Shown: positions 43,641-52,842, counted from the stretch's first letter. The stretch is DNA of 64,000 nucleotides from Arenicella xantha (GCF_003315245.1 NZ_QNRT01000002.1:1295825-1359824), one strand, 5' to 3'. The notes: generated by a model not told the origin, from the sequence alone. Program-made: numbers and translations.

Positions 43641-44735
43641 TTAACTACTGGACGTCGCGGTACTTTCAGGTACCGCTTCGACCGACCAGCTGCGTGTGAC
43701 ATGCGGGTCCCACAATCGAGAGAACAGTGTTGGCAGGGTCCACACAAATAAAATCATGGCGACAATAATGTACATCACGTAGTGATCGATAAACCACGCG
43801 CCCGCGCACAATATCAACAGCGAAATCAATGAGAAGCGAGCGGCTTCTAATCGGGTGCGTTCGCGCTTAACATAAATCTTAGCTTGGGGAACCGCCGCTA
43901 AAATTCGCTTTAGTGCATGCGTTTTAACTTTCACATTGAGAAACTCCAGCGAGTGCAGCTCGTCGTCATGCGTCGCATAAATGACATCAGAATTATGATC
44001 TGTGCTGATTTGGGTAATCTCGCCCAACGGTAACAACGTGATCTTGCTGTGCTTACTCAAATGCACCAAATCGTTGATTGATCGACCACTTTGAAATGCA
44101 CCCTGTACGTCACGCAGACATTTTTTATTAATATCAAAACACACTAAGTTGCCTTGATCGATCGCGACCACATATTTGTCGTCAACATCTAACCAACTAG
44201 ATTCAGTGTAGAAACCTTCTGGCAACTTTTTCTTCGATTCACGAACCAACACAAAGCCCAGCAGCAAGTACATAAAATACGCGGCGCCGCCAGAAAATGG
44301 TAATGTCGAAATAGCATAACTGGTGAGTGAGTCATTGCGTTGCTTGGATTTCACTTGATACTCCAAGGCGTGTTCCTCAGGATTGCCAGGCTGATACAAC
44401 ACGGTCAGCTCTTCACCAAGCCCAGACAGCTCAAAAAAATTACTCACATCGATTCTATCTGAAACCGTCTTGCCTTCGGCTTGGAACTCATATGCTAGCC
44501 ACACGTGATCGCGATAACGCTTGCGCCCTTTTAGGTTTCGATACTCTTCCGTTTCCTCAGTAATCGATAATACAGTAGCGGTCGCCGTGTCAGCGTTGCT
44601 GGTCCACTTCAAGGACTCGTGAGACACAAAGCGGGTTAAGCTCGAAATCAGTAACACCGCCAGCACGAAAAAAACCGCGGTAATAATCTGCACCAGAGTT
44701 TTTCGTTTTTGACCGGGCGATTTAATAATAGACAT
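43641..44735 (-). CDS. DUF3592-type membrane protein
   Basis: 364 residues from the ATG at 44735, preceded by AAGGAG. Four hydrophobic helices: two near the N-terminus (about residues 14-35 and 130-155) flank a beta-rich domain with VLYQPGNPEEHAL (about residue 99), a hallmark of DUF3592, and a C-terminal pair (about residues 305-345). Its role is unknown. Read alone on the minus strand. Confidence 0.82.
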   Translation of the reverse strand: MSIIKSPGQKRKTLVQIITAVFFVLAVLLISSLTRFVSHESLKWTSNADTATATVLSITEETEEYRNLKGRKRYRDHVWLAYEFQAEGKTVSDRIDVSNFFELSGLGEELTVLYQPGNPEEHALEYQVKSKQRNDSLTSYAISTLPFSGGAAYFMYLLLGFVLVRESKKKLPEGFYTESSWLDVDDKYVVAIDQGNLVCFDINKKCLRDVQGAFQSGRSINDLVHLSKHSKITLLPLGEITQISTDHNSDVIYATHDDELHSLEFLNVKVKTHALKRILAAVPQAKIYVKRERTRLEAARFSLISLLILCAGAWFIDHYVMYIIVAMILFVWTLPTLFSRLWDPHVTRSWSVEAVPESTATSSS

Positions 44736-44843
44736 GCAAACTCCTTGCAGTGGAAGGTATAGTTTCACTTAATTAGAGTCGGAGTATAGCGTCTGATCTT
44801 TTAGTGTCTACTATTGCGGTGATATCACGATGCCGAACTGGGG

Positions 44844-45092
44844 CTAATCGACGGATGATTTTTGCAACTTCTCGCGCTGTCGTTGATATTCCTCATATTG
44901 CATATCACTGCCTTCCAAGCATTCCTCGTAGTCAGATGGAGGCAGTCCTTGGCAAGCTAAACGGTTGTTATACTGAAATGCATCGTATGTTCCCTGAAAC
45001 GAGCACGCCGACGCAATGAACGCTACTGAACATATGAAAGCGACAAGCTGCAGCCTAATTCGAACAGCGTAAATCTCGCACGATTTCAACAT
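44844..45092 (-). CDS. small lipoprotein coupled to a Rap1a/Tai-like protein
   Basis: 82 residues. A hydrophobic signal is followed by a lipobox ending SAC (Cys about residue 30). The short mature part (NNRLACQGLPPSDYEECLEG, then a charged helix) is typical of small outer-membrane lipoproteins. Its ATG overlaps the stop of the upstream gene by 7 bp, so the two are translated together. Confidence 0.7.
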   Translation of the reverse strand: MLKSCEIYAVRIRLQLVAFICSVAFIASACSFQGTYDAFQYNNRLACQGLPPSDYEECLEGSDMQYEEYQRQREKLQKSSVD

Positions 45093-45430
45093 GAGCCCTC
45101 GCGTTGTAGATAAGAAATCACCTGATGCATGGCGTTTTTTGCTTTAGCATCGTCTTTGGCCGAGCTTAGAAAATCCAATATTTTATCCACATCGAATAGC
45201 TCATCGGAAGGCTCGCACAATTGAATTCCAGTTAGCGTACCTTGCTCTTTTAGCGTTGCGAGCATATCTAAGCCACCACCGACATAAGCTTGTAGAAAAG
45301 GATTGTCACGACAGCTTGTGTCATATTCGGCACAAATGCCTTGCACTTGACCGACGGTAAGTGCTTGCGCACTGCAACTTAGCACTACCATAAGTAAGCA
45401 AAAAAACGATAGACGTAAATTGAGCCTCAT
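45086..45430 (-). CDS. small secreted protein, Rap1a/Tai-like pattern
   Basis: 114 residues from the ATG at 45430, which follows GAGGA by six to seven bases. The signal peptide ends near SAQA. The mature part has VQGICAEYDTSC, an AYVGGGLDML stretch, LCEPSDEL and a final REGSC: an all-helical, disulfide-bonded pattern like Rap1a/Tai family proteins, which neutralise T6SS amidase effectors in the periplasm. This is a pattern match only. No T6SS gene is in this window, and many members are not immunity proteins. Confidence 0.65.
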   Translation of the reverse strand: MRLNLRLSFFCLLMVVLSCSAQALTVGQVQGICAEYDTSCRDNPFLQAYVGGGLDMLATLKEQGTLTGIQLCEPSDELFDVDKILDFLSSAKDDAKAKNAMHQVISYLQREGSC

Positions 45431-45503
45431 ACAAATCCTCTTGATTTGATTACTGTAAAACGATAATTTATAGCTGTTAAGCAATCATTTCAAGGTTTTT
45501 ATA

Positions 45504-46025
45504 ATGACTAAACAACTTTCTACGATTATTTATTGGGCGTGTCTTATCGCCTTGCTGCTACTGCCAATAGGAGCATGCTATCTATTATTTCAACTACCGA
45601 TATTGAGCCAGTTAGCACAGCAAAACTTAAACCTGCCAATAAGCTGGGAGTCAGTAAGCCGTGAGCAATGGATAGTGGTGTGGGCGTTGGGCGTGGCCTA
45701 CGCAAGTATCGGCTGGTTGGGCATCTACTTTCTCCGCATACCATTTACTAACTTTGCCCGCGGTGAGTTATTCACTTACCGAAACACCAAAAATCTGCGT
45801 AGCTTTGCTAAATGCCTGCTGGCCCAAACATTATTGACGCCGATATTTCATGCCTGCCTAAGTGTTGTGCTGTCGTGGAATCATCCCGCAGGGCAAAAAA
45901 TCTTATCCATCACCATGGGCAGCAACGAACTTCGCTCAATTAGCTTAGCGCTGATTATTTGGGTTGTAAGCGATATCTTGCTGGCTGGCGAACAACTAAA
46001 ACTTGAAAATCAGCAATTCATATAG
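45504..46025 (+). CDS. DUF2975 membrane protein
   Basis: 173 residues with four hydrophobic helices (about residues 10-32, 54-75, 105-128 and 145-165). DUF2975 proteins occur beside a small Cro/CI-type regulator gene, exactly as here (8 bp before the next gene). They may signal to, or be controlled by, that regulator. Function unknown. Confidence 0.85.
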   Translation: MTKQLSTIIYWACLIALLLLPIGACYLLFQLPILSQLAQQNLNLPISWESVSREQWIVVWALGVAYASIGWLGIYFLRIPFTNFARGELFTYRNTKNLRSFAKCLLAQTLLTPIFHACLSVVLSWNHPAGQKILSITMGSNELRSISLALIIWVVSDILLAGEQLKLENQQFI

Positions 46026-46033
46026 AGAATCTT

Positions 46034-46249
46034 ATGGCTATTCGTATTCGACTCGACGTGGTTTTAGCTGAAAGACAAATGAAAGGTAAGGAGTTAGCCG
46101 AACAAGTCGGCATTACCGAGCAAAACCTGTCATTGCTTCGCACCGGTAAAGTTAAGGGTCTTAGATTCACGACTTTAGACAAAATTTGCCAAATACTGGA
46201 ATGTCAGCCCGGCGACATATTGTCTTATATTGACGATGACGCTAACTAG
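46034..46249 (+). CDS. small Cro/CI-type (YozG-like) HTH regulator
   Basis: 71 residues and a single helix-turn-helix: KGKELAEQVGITEQNLSLLRTG (about residues 17-38), then FTTLDKICQILECQPGDIL. No other domain. It follows the DUF2975 gene by 8 bp. This pair is widespread in bacteria and may form a membrane-linked regulatory module. Confidence 0.9.
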   Translation: MAIRIRLDVVLAERQMKGKELAEQVGITEQNLSLLRTGKVKGLRFTTLDKICQILECQPGDILSYIDDDAN

Positions 46250-46483
46250 CACAGCGACACATGGCAGGCGGCCAGCGTCGCCACTATCCAAACAACAATA
46301 CACGACTTTAGGCCGTTTCAGCCATAGGCCACGAACCCAAATCAGCAGCGCTTTATCCATTGCGTTACCGGCTTATAAATATATCGTTACCGCTTGTAAC
46401 ATAGACACATTGCGGACACTTGAGTCAGGCATAATAGGCCAAGAATTTAGGTTACTGGACGTCAAACAGACATTCGCCACAGC

Positions 46484-48031
46484 ATGACAACTCTCACTCA
46501 AAGCACTCTTCATAGCTCGGCCCTAGCCTTGCTACTAGCCATTGGCTCTCACACTGTGTCGGCGCAAACCGAACCAACTCAGGACCAAGCTGCGAGCGAG
46601 TCTAACTCAGCGGCGGTGCCACTCGACAATACGGCGCCAGCTAAAGCAGTTATTGCGCCGACAGCGCCGTTAGACAGCCCTAGCGTTCCGGCCTCGAATG
46701 CTGCCAATACCGACCCAAGCACAAGCTCCGAATTAATTCCAACAGCCATTGAGCCAGTAAATTCTGCAACCCAAACGGAAGTCGCATCAGACCCCGTGCT
46801 TGCAGAGCAAGCGAGCGCGATAGAAGCCAAGCAAATACTAGAGCCCAGCGGCCCGGTATTAATGCCACTTCATTTACTCGGCACCACGGTTCAACCTAAT
46901 CAAGCAACGCTATTGCAATGGGAGTTTGAAGCGACGTTTGTTGACGCCTCGGCGCAAGTTCCGGTTCTCGTGGTGAACGGGGCCAACCCCGGTCCGACGC
47001 TATGCTTAACCGCCGCCGTACATGGCGATGAATTAAATGGCATCGAAATGGTGCGACGCGTGATCCACTCAGTCGACCCCGAAAAGCTATCTGGCGCGTT
47101 AATCGGTGTGCCGATAGTCAACTTACAGGGCTTTCAACGCGCCAATCGCTACTTACCCGATCGACGTGACCTTAATCGCTATTTCCCAGGCCATGTGAAA
47201 GGCAGTTACGCATCACGTATAGCGTATTCGTTCTTCACTCAGGTAGTGCAACATTGCGACTTTTTGGTGGACATCCACACGGGTTCTTTGAGCCGCACCA
47301 ACTTGCCACAAATTCGAGCAAATTTATTAATTCCCGAAGTCGCAGCCTTAGCAGAAAAAATGGGCTCAATCGTTGTGCTGCAAAGCAAGGGCGGGTCAGG
47401 CACACTTCGTCGTGCCACCACAGACCTCGGCATTCCGGCAGTCACGCTTGAAGCTGGTGCACCGAATAATTTGCAAAAAGAGGCGGTTGAATCAGGTGTT
47501 AAAAGCATCATGAGCGCCATAGATTCGCTAGGGATGACTACTCCCAAGCCATTCTGGAAACGCAGCGAAGAGCCGGTTTTTTATCAATCAACGTGGATCC
47601 GTGCACGCAAGGGCGGCATTTTATTTAGCAAGGTCGAGCTAGGTGACTCCGTGCGTAAAGGCAATGTATTAGGTTTACTCAGCGACCCGATCACTAATAA
47701 AACCACCAAAATCATCGCGCCGTTCGACGGCAGGGTCATCGGTATGGCCCTGAATCAAGTCATGTATCAAGGCTTTGCTGCGTACCATATTGGCTTAAAA
47801 TCATCGATCGTTGAAGCAGCCCAACCACCAGAGTTAGTACCAGAAGACATTTCGCTAGAGACCAGCAACGAAACATCAGCGCCGAGCGAGTTAGCGAGCC
47901 CAGCAAACGATGCAGAACAACTCATCGACGAGACCGTGCCGAACAATAGTGACAACCCAGTATTGGAGCCAGAGTCAAAACCAAATCCAATCGAAGACAT
48001 GGCATTACCGACCGCCGATCCTGACGAGTGA
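46484..48031 (+). CDS. succinylglutamate desuccinylase/aspartoacylase (AstE/AspA) family protein, exported
   Basis: 515 residues. A signal peptide ends near VSAQ (about residue 28). A low-complexity region of about 90 residues rich in Ala, Pro, Thr and Glu follows. The M14-like zinc enzyme domain begins at about residue 130: AAVHGDELNG (zinc His and Glu) and DIHTGS (second His). A biotin-lipoyl-like hammerhead (GGILFSKVELGDSVRKGNVLG) follows, then a Pro/Glu-rich tail. It probably removes an acyl group from an amino acid or envelope molecule in the periplasm. Confidence 0.85.
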   Translation: MTTLTQSTLHSSALALLLAIGSHTVSAQTEPTQDQAASESNSAAVPLDNTAPAKAVIAPTAPLDSPSVPASNAANTDPSTSSELIPTAIEPVNSATQTEVASDPVLAEQASAIEAKQILEPSGPVLMPLHLLGTTVQPNQATLLQWEFEATFVDASAQVPVLVVNGANPGPTLCLTAAVHGDELNGIEMVRRVIHSVDPEKLSGALIGVPIVNLQGFQRANRYLPDRRDLNRYFPGHVKGSYASRIAYSFFTQVVQHCDFLVDIHTGSLSRTNLPQIRANLLIPEVAALAEKMGSIVVLQSKGGSGTLRRATTDLGIPAVTLEAGAPNNLQKEAVESGVKSIMSAIDSLGMTTPKPFWKRSEEPVFYQSTWIRARKGGILFSKVELGDSVRKGNVLGLLSDPITNKTTKIIAPFDGRVIGMALNQVMYQGFAAYHIGLKSSIVEAAQPPELVPEDISLETSNETSAPSELASPANDAEQLIDETVPNNSDNPVLEPESKPNPIEDMALPTADPDE

Positions 48032-48163
48032 TCCGTGTATCGCATTTTCACTAGCGGTTTCTAAGCTATACTCAACTATTGAGTATTGAATCGGTTCTAA
48101 TTGCCATTAGCATGAAACCAACCGCGTCAATTTTTACCTTTTGTTATTTAAATAGAACAAATT

Positions 48164-48550
48164 ATGACTGTACATATTCCAGCTAAAGCGGCATTACTGC
48201 TAGCCACGATAACCATTACCGCTATCGATGGCGAACTTGATGCTCACGAAGTCGCCATTATTAATCGTTTAGATGGTTTCACTACTTCGGAAGATTGGGA
48301 CAGCGCAATTGCGGTCTGGAATGATACGCCGTTAGAGGATTGTATTGCTGTGGTCGCGGCCTCTCTCAATGAAAAGCAACAACGTGTAGCGATGGCAAAC
48401 ATGTTTGATATCGCAATGGCCGACGGTAGGCTTGACGAAGCTGAAAATGTGTTGTTACGTGCCTACGCGAACGCATTCACCGTCAGCGACGAGGACATCG
48501 AAAGAATCGTTGATGTCATCACCATTAAGAACGATAAGACAAAATTCTAA
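48164..48550 (+). CDS. TerB-like protein
   Basis: 128 residues, all-helical. The TerB/DjlA-type repeat is visible in ITAIDGELDAHEVAIINRL and FDIAMADGRLDEAENVLLRAYA: each holds an acidic metal-binding-like loop (DGELD; DGRLD). The role of such free-standing TerB-like domains is unknown; tellurite resistance is not implied. A terminator follows. Confidence 0.8.
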   Translation: MTVHIPAKAALLLATITITAIDGELDAHEVAIINRLDGFTTSEDWDSAIAVWNDTPLEDCIAVVAASLNEKQQRVAMANMFDIAMADGRLDEAENVLLRAYANAFTVSDEDIERIVDVITIKNDKTKF

Positions 48551-48556
48551 ACCAGT

Positions 48557-48586
48557 AAAAAAGAGCGTTTCTGATACGCCCTTTTT
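48557..48586 (+). terminator. intrinsic terminator after the TerB-like gene
   Basis: AAAAAGAGCGT and ACGCCCTTTTT pair with one mismatch around a 7-nt loop and end in a T run, directly after the stop at 48550. Because the A and T tracts flank the stem, it could act on both strands. Confidence 0.75.
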
Positions 48587-48644
48587 CGTTGCACTTCCTG
48601 CTTTGCAAATACACGAATCGCTAAGACAGGTCGCCGGTATGAAA

Positions 48645-49114
48645 TTAGTTGATTGCTGACAATAACTGCGGGTCGGTTACCAATTTTCTTACGCCGTGCG
48701 CATGGTCCTCTTCAAACACGTTACTCTCACACCATTTACCAATGGTGTTGATGTCAAGCTTCGCGCACTGAGGCCTAACGCTCCAAGTAACTTGCAGTGG
48801 AGAGCAAGCTTGTGCGCTGTAGCTAGGTCCGGTTGTTGATCCCATAAACTCAACAGAAGTGCCAGTATAGTATCCCCTGGTTTCAAACCTTTGCACATGT
48901 CACCTTCAGGTGTTTGCAATTCAGCATCCGAAAGCGATTTTGAGATAGCACATTGATACCCACTACCGTGGCCATCTTTTCCGTCACCAGCATAGATAGC
49001 AAAATCCGCGGCCTTATGCTCAGCATTTGAATGGAAATAGATATTGCACAAATTAAGCTCTGAAGCCGGCGGCGCGAGATCGAACTTAACGGGATTCGTC
49101 CCCGCCTGAATCCA
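48645..49114 (-). pseudogene. delta-class carbonic anhydrase, broken
   Basis: Two frames of the same gene are clear. The upstream frame, open directly from the stop of the gene at 49115, reads AGTNPVKFDLAPPASELNLC, then IYFHSNAEHKAADFA (zinc-ligand region), GHGSGYQCA and KGLKPGDTI. The downstream frame reads TGTSVEFMGSTTGPSYS, CSPLQVTWSVRPQCAKLDIN, then DHAHGVRKLV and a stop at 48645. Both match delta carbonic anhydrases, but the N-terminal signal is missing and the stretch expected between GDTI and TGTS (with EVHW) is absent, with a shift of frame at about 48865-48875. So there is a 5' truncation and an internal frameshifting deletion. Confidence 0.8.
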
Positions 49115-49771
49115 CTACGCCGGAAACACTTGCTCCAACTTAAAGGTATAAGTGCCTGCCCCTGCCTGTAGGCTCTCACTGACCATCTTATGCGCGACCT
49201 GAGTGCCTCGAATAGGACGATATCGCCGCAGACCCGGCAGTCGGCAGATTAACGGTAACAGCTTGCTCGCGAGTGCTTCACCAGCTCTGGTGTCCTGTCG
49301 TTCACCAAGCAATAATGATGGTTGAAAAATGCTAATCCGCGGGAACGGCAAAGCCTTAATCGCCTGCTCCAATTCGCCTTTCATCTTTAAATAGGGGCTC
49401 ACACTCTTTGCATTCGCACCACTCGACGATACTAGAAGATAATGCGCAACGCCCTGCTCACACGCGATCTCGGCGGCTTGCAGTTGATAATCCAGATCGA
49501 CTGAGCGCTGCGCTTCAATTGAGCCAGCCTGTTTAAGCGTAGTACCCAAGCAGGAAAATAGTACATCGCCTTTGAACAGACTGGAAAAATCCCCTAAGCG
49601 GTCAAAGTCAACAACATGGTTGACTACCTTATTGCCGTTGAATGCAACCGGCCGACGAGTTAGCGTAACGATCGAATTAAATGCATCCGTTCGCTCAAGT
49701 TGAGCCACAATAGCCGAGCCAATTAATCCAGTCGCACCAATTACAATGGCGGTTTTATTTGGTTCGATCAT
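49115..49771 (-). CDS. NAD(P)H-binding protein, atypical SDR (HTATIP2/YwnB-like)
   Basis: 218 residues from the ATG at 49771. The Rossmann motif is IVIGATGLIGSAIVAQL (about residues 8-24); it continues with DVLFSCLGTTLKQAGS and HYLLVSSSGANAKSVSPYLKMKGELE (Ser and Tyr-x-x-x-Lys-like region, about residues 113-138). It probably binds NADPH and may lack classical dehydrogenase activity. Its stop is followed, in the same frame, by the remains of a delta carbonic anhydrase. Confidence 0.85.
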   Translation of the reverse strand: MIEPNKTAIVIGATGLIGSAIVAQLERTDAFNSIVTLTRRPVAFNGNKVVNHVVDFDRLGDFSSLFKGDVLFSCLGTTLKQAGSIEAQRSVDLDYQLQAAEIACEQGVAHYLLVSSSGANAKSVSPYLKMKGELEQAIKALPFPRISIFQPSLLLGERQDTRAGEALASKLLPLICRLPGLRRYRPIRGTQVAHKMVSESLQAGAGTYTFKLEQVFPA

Positions 49772-49851
49772 CTTCGGCAATTGAGGGTCTAAGTAACGAG
49801 GGAGCTACGTTACCACACAATGAGTGAACCTCTCGCAAGCACCACCGGCGG

Positions 49852-51879
49852 TTAGGGGCAACTAGCCAATTCAAAGTAGCCGGTGCTGGTTTCGGCGAGG
49901 GTTCGCACGGTAAAGGTATTGTACCAGCCGAGATAGTCACTGGAACCGAGCGCGTAGACCAAGTAACCCGAAGTAGTAGCCCGCCCTGCCGCGACATGCG
50001 CATAATTACTACTCGTAATCTCAGTACAACTTCCCCCGCCGGAGGAATTGTCACACACGTCACCGATGCCATCGCCGTCGGTATCTGATTGGTTGCTATT
50101 GGCATCGACTGGGCAGTTGTCGACATTATCAGCAACACCATCTCCGTCAGTATCTAGCGCCCCACCACCGCCAGAGCAAACTTGCAAAGGGCCGGCACAA
50201 CTTGGCTCAGCATCAGCCACCCATTGGCATTGTGATTGACCGTTTGGGACTTCACGCATGGTAAAACTAGCCGTGCCAAACGCTAAATAGCACTGAGAAT
50301 AGCCGACGCCCCAGGTAATATGCCCTTGCGAAATATGCAGGTTATAGTCACCCGTTATGCCAGCATCGACTTGAAAAATTACGGTTTGCGTACTGCTCAA
50401 ATTAGCGCCATCGAGCGCAACCACGGTTGCACTATTCGAGCCGCCAGCAAGGTCGCACTGGCTTGCTGAAAACTGGCTACCTTCAACCACGGCGGCGACC
50501 ACTGGGCCGTTAGCAAAGGTCACGGTAACTGAACTCAAATCTTGGTTCACATCAATTACGGTGCCAGCAATTGTCGCGCATTGACCAACAACTGACGCTG
50601 TCAGGTCACTGAGTGTTGGCGGGCTCGACGGCGGCGGTGGTCCAACTCTGACGGTCACTTCAACAGACTCACCCAGTGCGTTGATATTGTCTTCAGCGCG
50701 TGCAATGACTTGATAGAGACCGTCAGCCAACGCGATAGTTTGCGCCGCAAAGTCACCAGTTACCGCATCAACAGGTGTGTTGATGGTTTGCGTCAGCACC
50801 GGCGGATTAGCATCAATTTTTGAAACGCTTAGCGCTACTTGCAATACACTGCCATCAGCATCGCTAGCATTGCCAGTAATCAACAATACCCCAGACCCCG
50901 ACACAGCGCTTAAACCACTAACGACGGGACGTTGGTTTCGGTCAACGCGTAAATTGTGTTGCGCAAAATAGCTGGCTAGGTAAGACGCGAAATTGATACT
51001 TTCACCGCTAACATAACTGCCTGATGCGCCGTCTCCTCCTGACCATGAGTGATCAAGACCATCGAACCACAACATCGCGACACGATCGTCCGACCATCGC
51101 GACTCTTGGGCAGTGTGACCCACACCATCACTGACAAGATTGCTCCCAGCGATTGCTGAAACACCATAGAGCTGCGCATAGCCATTTGCGTTTTGCTGGT
51201 TATAGCAGGTGTTAACCGTGGTATCGGCTGAGCCATGACCAACCACAGCGAGTTGCGTTGCAAAGTGCGAAGAAGCGGCGCCAGCATATGCAGTGCAGCG
51301 AGAGCTAAAGGTTGCCGGGCTCACCACCTCACAGCTTGATATTGCCCCATTTGAGCTGGTTCCAATGGTCGGACCAGCGCTCGGCGCTACTCCAGCAAAC
51401 ACATCTGGCGCTGCGCAAGCAGCTTGTGCAGCGAAAGCCGCACCGGACGACAAGCCCGTTAGATATACCTGCTCAGGATCAATATTCCTCAGCGGATCAT
51501 TGCTCAAAGTATTCGCGAGCGAGACTAAGTTAGCATAGTCTCCGGAATTACGATTCACCGCGCCTTGCCAGTACGACCAACAACTAAAGCCCGCCTTATT
51601 CATAGCATCAGGAACGGCAACCACCATGCCATACTGCTCAGCGGCGTCCTCTAAATTAGCCGTGAGATAGTTGCTAATTGGTTGAACACAGCCATGCAAA
51701 ACCAGCATCAAGGCTTTGCCTGATCCAATTGAAGACACGGTATCTGGCGTATAAATATTGACCGAATTAAAACCGCCGATCGCCACGTTTTGCTGCCAAC
51801 TGCCGGCGAAGGCGGCTTGACTCAGACTCCCGACCGCACACAGCACGGCGACAACATAAATTAACTGTTTCTTGAACAT
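49852..51879 (-). CDS. secreted PHB-depolymerase-type esterase with calcium-binding repeats
   Basis: 675 residues from the ATG at 51879, preceded by AAGGAGG. A signal peptide ends near AAFA (about residue 25). The catalytic domain has an oxyanion-type HGCVQPISNYL, the lipase box GLSSG with Ser144 and a late His in LDHSWSGGDG, as in type 1 short-chain-length PHA depolymerases. Fibronectin-like linker segments and a thrombospondin type 3 calcium-binding stretch (DTDGDGVADNVDNC and a second copy, about residues 582-615) follow, then a C-terminal module with SSNYAHVAAGRA. It should hydrolyse an extracellular polyester such as PHB. Confidence 0.88.
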   Translation of the reverse strand: MFKKQLIYVVAVLCAVGSLSQAAFAGSWQQNVAIGGFNSVNIYTPDTVSSIGSGKALMLVLHGCVQPISNYLTANLEDAAEQYGMVVAVPDAMNKAGFSCWSYWQGAVNRNSGDYANLVSLANTLSNDPLRNIDPEQVYLTGLSSGAAFAAQAACAAPDVFAGVAPSAGPTIGTSSNGAISSCEVVSPATFSSRCTAYAGAASSHFATQLAVVGHGSADTTVNTCYNQQNANGYAQLYGVSAIAGSNLVSDGVGHTAQESRWSDDRVAMLWFDGLDHSWSGGDGASGSYVSGESINFASYLASYFAQHNLRVDRNQRPVVSGLSAVSGSGVLLITGNASDADGSVLQVALSVSKIDANPPVLTQTINTPVDAVTGDFAAQTIALADGLYQVIARAEDNINALGESVEVTVRVGPPPPSSPPTLSDLTASVVGQCATIAGTVIDVNQDLSSVTVTFANGPVVAAVVEGSQFSASQCDLAGGSNSATVVALDGANLSSTQTVIFQVDAGITGDYNLHISQGHITWGVGYSQCYLAFGTASFTMREVPNGQSQCQWVADAEPSCAGPLQVCSGGGGALDTDGDGVADNVDNCPVDANSNQSDTDGDGIGDVCDNSSGGGSCTEITSSNYAHVAAGRATTSGYLVYALGSSDYLGWYNTFTVRTLAETSTGYFELASCP

Positions 51880-52000
51880 AGATAGTTCCTCCTTATGGTG
51901 AGTTGGCCTGCAATGTCGCTGCAAAAATCCGCCATACACAGCAAACCAGTGACCGCCCTAGCGCTGAGCTTTTGCTCTATTTTCTAAGGTAGCTCGTGAA

Positions 52001-52016
52001 TTCAACAAGAGTTGAA
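52001..52016. promoter_or_regulatory. TetR-type operator, depolymerase promoter, downstream site
   Basis: TTCAACAAGAGTTGAA, a 16-bp palindrome with 6-bp outer arms. It lies between the presumed transcription start of the depolymerase and its start codon. One of five related sites in this locus. Confidence 0.78.
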
Positions 52017-52025
52017 TTGACAGGC

Positions 52026-52055
52026 AATATAGTTCAACACTTGTTGAATAGTCAA
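52026..52055 (-). promoter_or_regulatory. depolymerase promoter with operator in the spacer
   Basis: On the minus strand TTGACT (52050-52055) and TATATT (52026-52031) are separated by 18 bp, and the palindrome TTCAACACTTGTTGAA (52033-52048) fills that spacer. This position would block RNA polymerase when the operator is bound. Confidence 0.72.
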
Positions 52056-52206
52056 GCTAGCCACTTTTACCACGCCGGTGAATGGCAGACGCTAAATTAT
52101 TATGAAGGAGTAAGAGCCGCTAGATCGCGAGGCTGCAACAGAGCGACATTCAGTGTTATTGAAGGGTATCAATATGAGTGAACGCGGAGATAATCAAATA
52201 TACCAA

Positions 52207-52842
52207 CTACCCACAGACTCGAATAAAGCCTGCCGCGATAAATGGAATCATAGTGCCATAGGCGGCTTCAAAATCATCTGACCGGCAACGTCCGTTGGAC
52301 AGTTTATCGATACGGCCAGTTTGCGCAAACGTAAGAGTTAAAGCGCCCGAAAGATTTTGGTAGCACCAATAAATATCGTCATCTTTAGCGTTTGGTAACG
52401 CTTTCTTTAACGCGTCGATAAACTCTTGCACCAGTTTGTCAAACATCGATGACATCATCGACTTACCCCAAACCGGCGAGTTATTGACATATGCAATCAA
52501 TGCTAAATAGTTCTTCCAACCGGGGTCCGTGGTTTCTTGCGCCATTTCCAATGGTCGCAAAAACGCTTCAATAATCTGTTCAACACTTGGTCCCGCTTCG
52601 CCAGCATCACGCTGACAAGCTCTTAAGGCGTTAACCCGAGAGCTATTGAGAAGTTCAGCACGACGTTCAAACACCGCGTTAAATACGTCGATTTTGCGAC
52701 CAAAATGGTAATTAGCTAATGCGACGTCGACATCGGCATGGCTAGCAATTTGACGCATTGTGACGCCATCATAGCCATGCACTGCGAATAATGATTCGGC
52801 AGCATCTAAGATTCGTTCACTTTTTGAGGGAGTTGCTGACAC
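52207..52842 (-). CDS. TetR/AcrR-family repressor, likely regulator of the ester-utilisation locus
   Basis: 211 residues. The N-terminal helix-turn-helix reads ILDAAESLFAVHGYDGVTMRQIASHADVDVALANYHFG (typical TetR). The C-terminal ligand domain is of the TetR_C_30-like type (WCYQNLSGALTLTFAQTGRI). It is surrounded by genes whose promoters carry the palindrome TTCAACANNNGTTGAA, so it is the best candidate for the protein binding it. It lacks that palindrome in its own 145-bp upstream region, which instead holds three tandem 17-bp repeats. The inducer is probably a hydroxyacid or its CoA ester. Confidence 0.88.
   Translation of the reverse strand: MSATPSKSERILDAAESLFAVHGYDGVTMRQIASHADVDVALANYHFGRKIDVFNAVFERRAELLNSSRVNALRACQRDAGEAGPSVEQIIEAFLRPLEMAQETTDPGWKNYLALIAYVNNSPVWGKSMMSSMFDKLVQEFIDALKKALPNAKDDDIYWCYQNLSGALTLTFAQTGRIDKLSNGRCRSDDFEAAYGTMIPFIAAGFIRVCG

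Noticed and set aside
46230-46487. An 85-codon frame between the HTH gene and the AstE-like gene
   Set aside because: No motif and no ribosome-binding site; overlaps the end of the HTH gene. It is probably the promoter region of the next gene.
48883-49179. A 98-codon frame across the carbonic anhydrase remnant
   Set aside because: It is Arg/Ile/Ser-rich and has no family pattern, while the other two frames of the same DNA match delta carbonic anhydrase.
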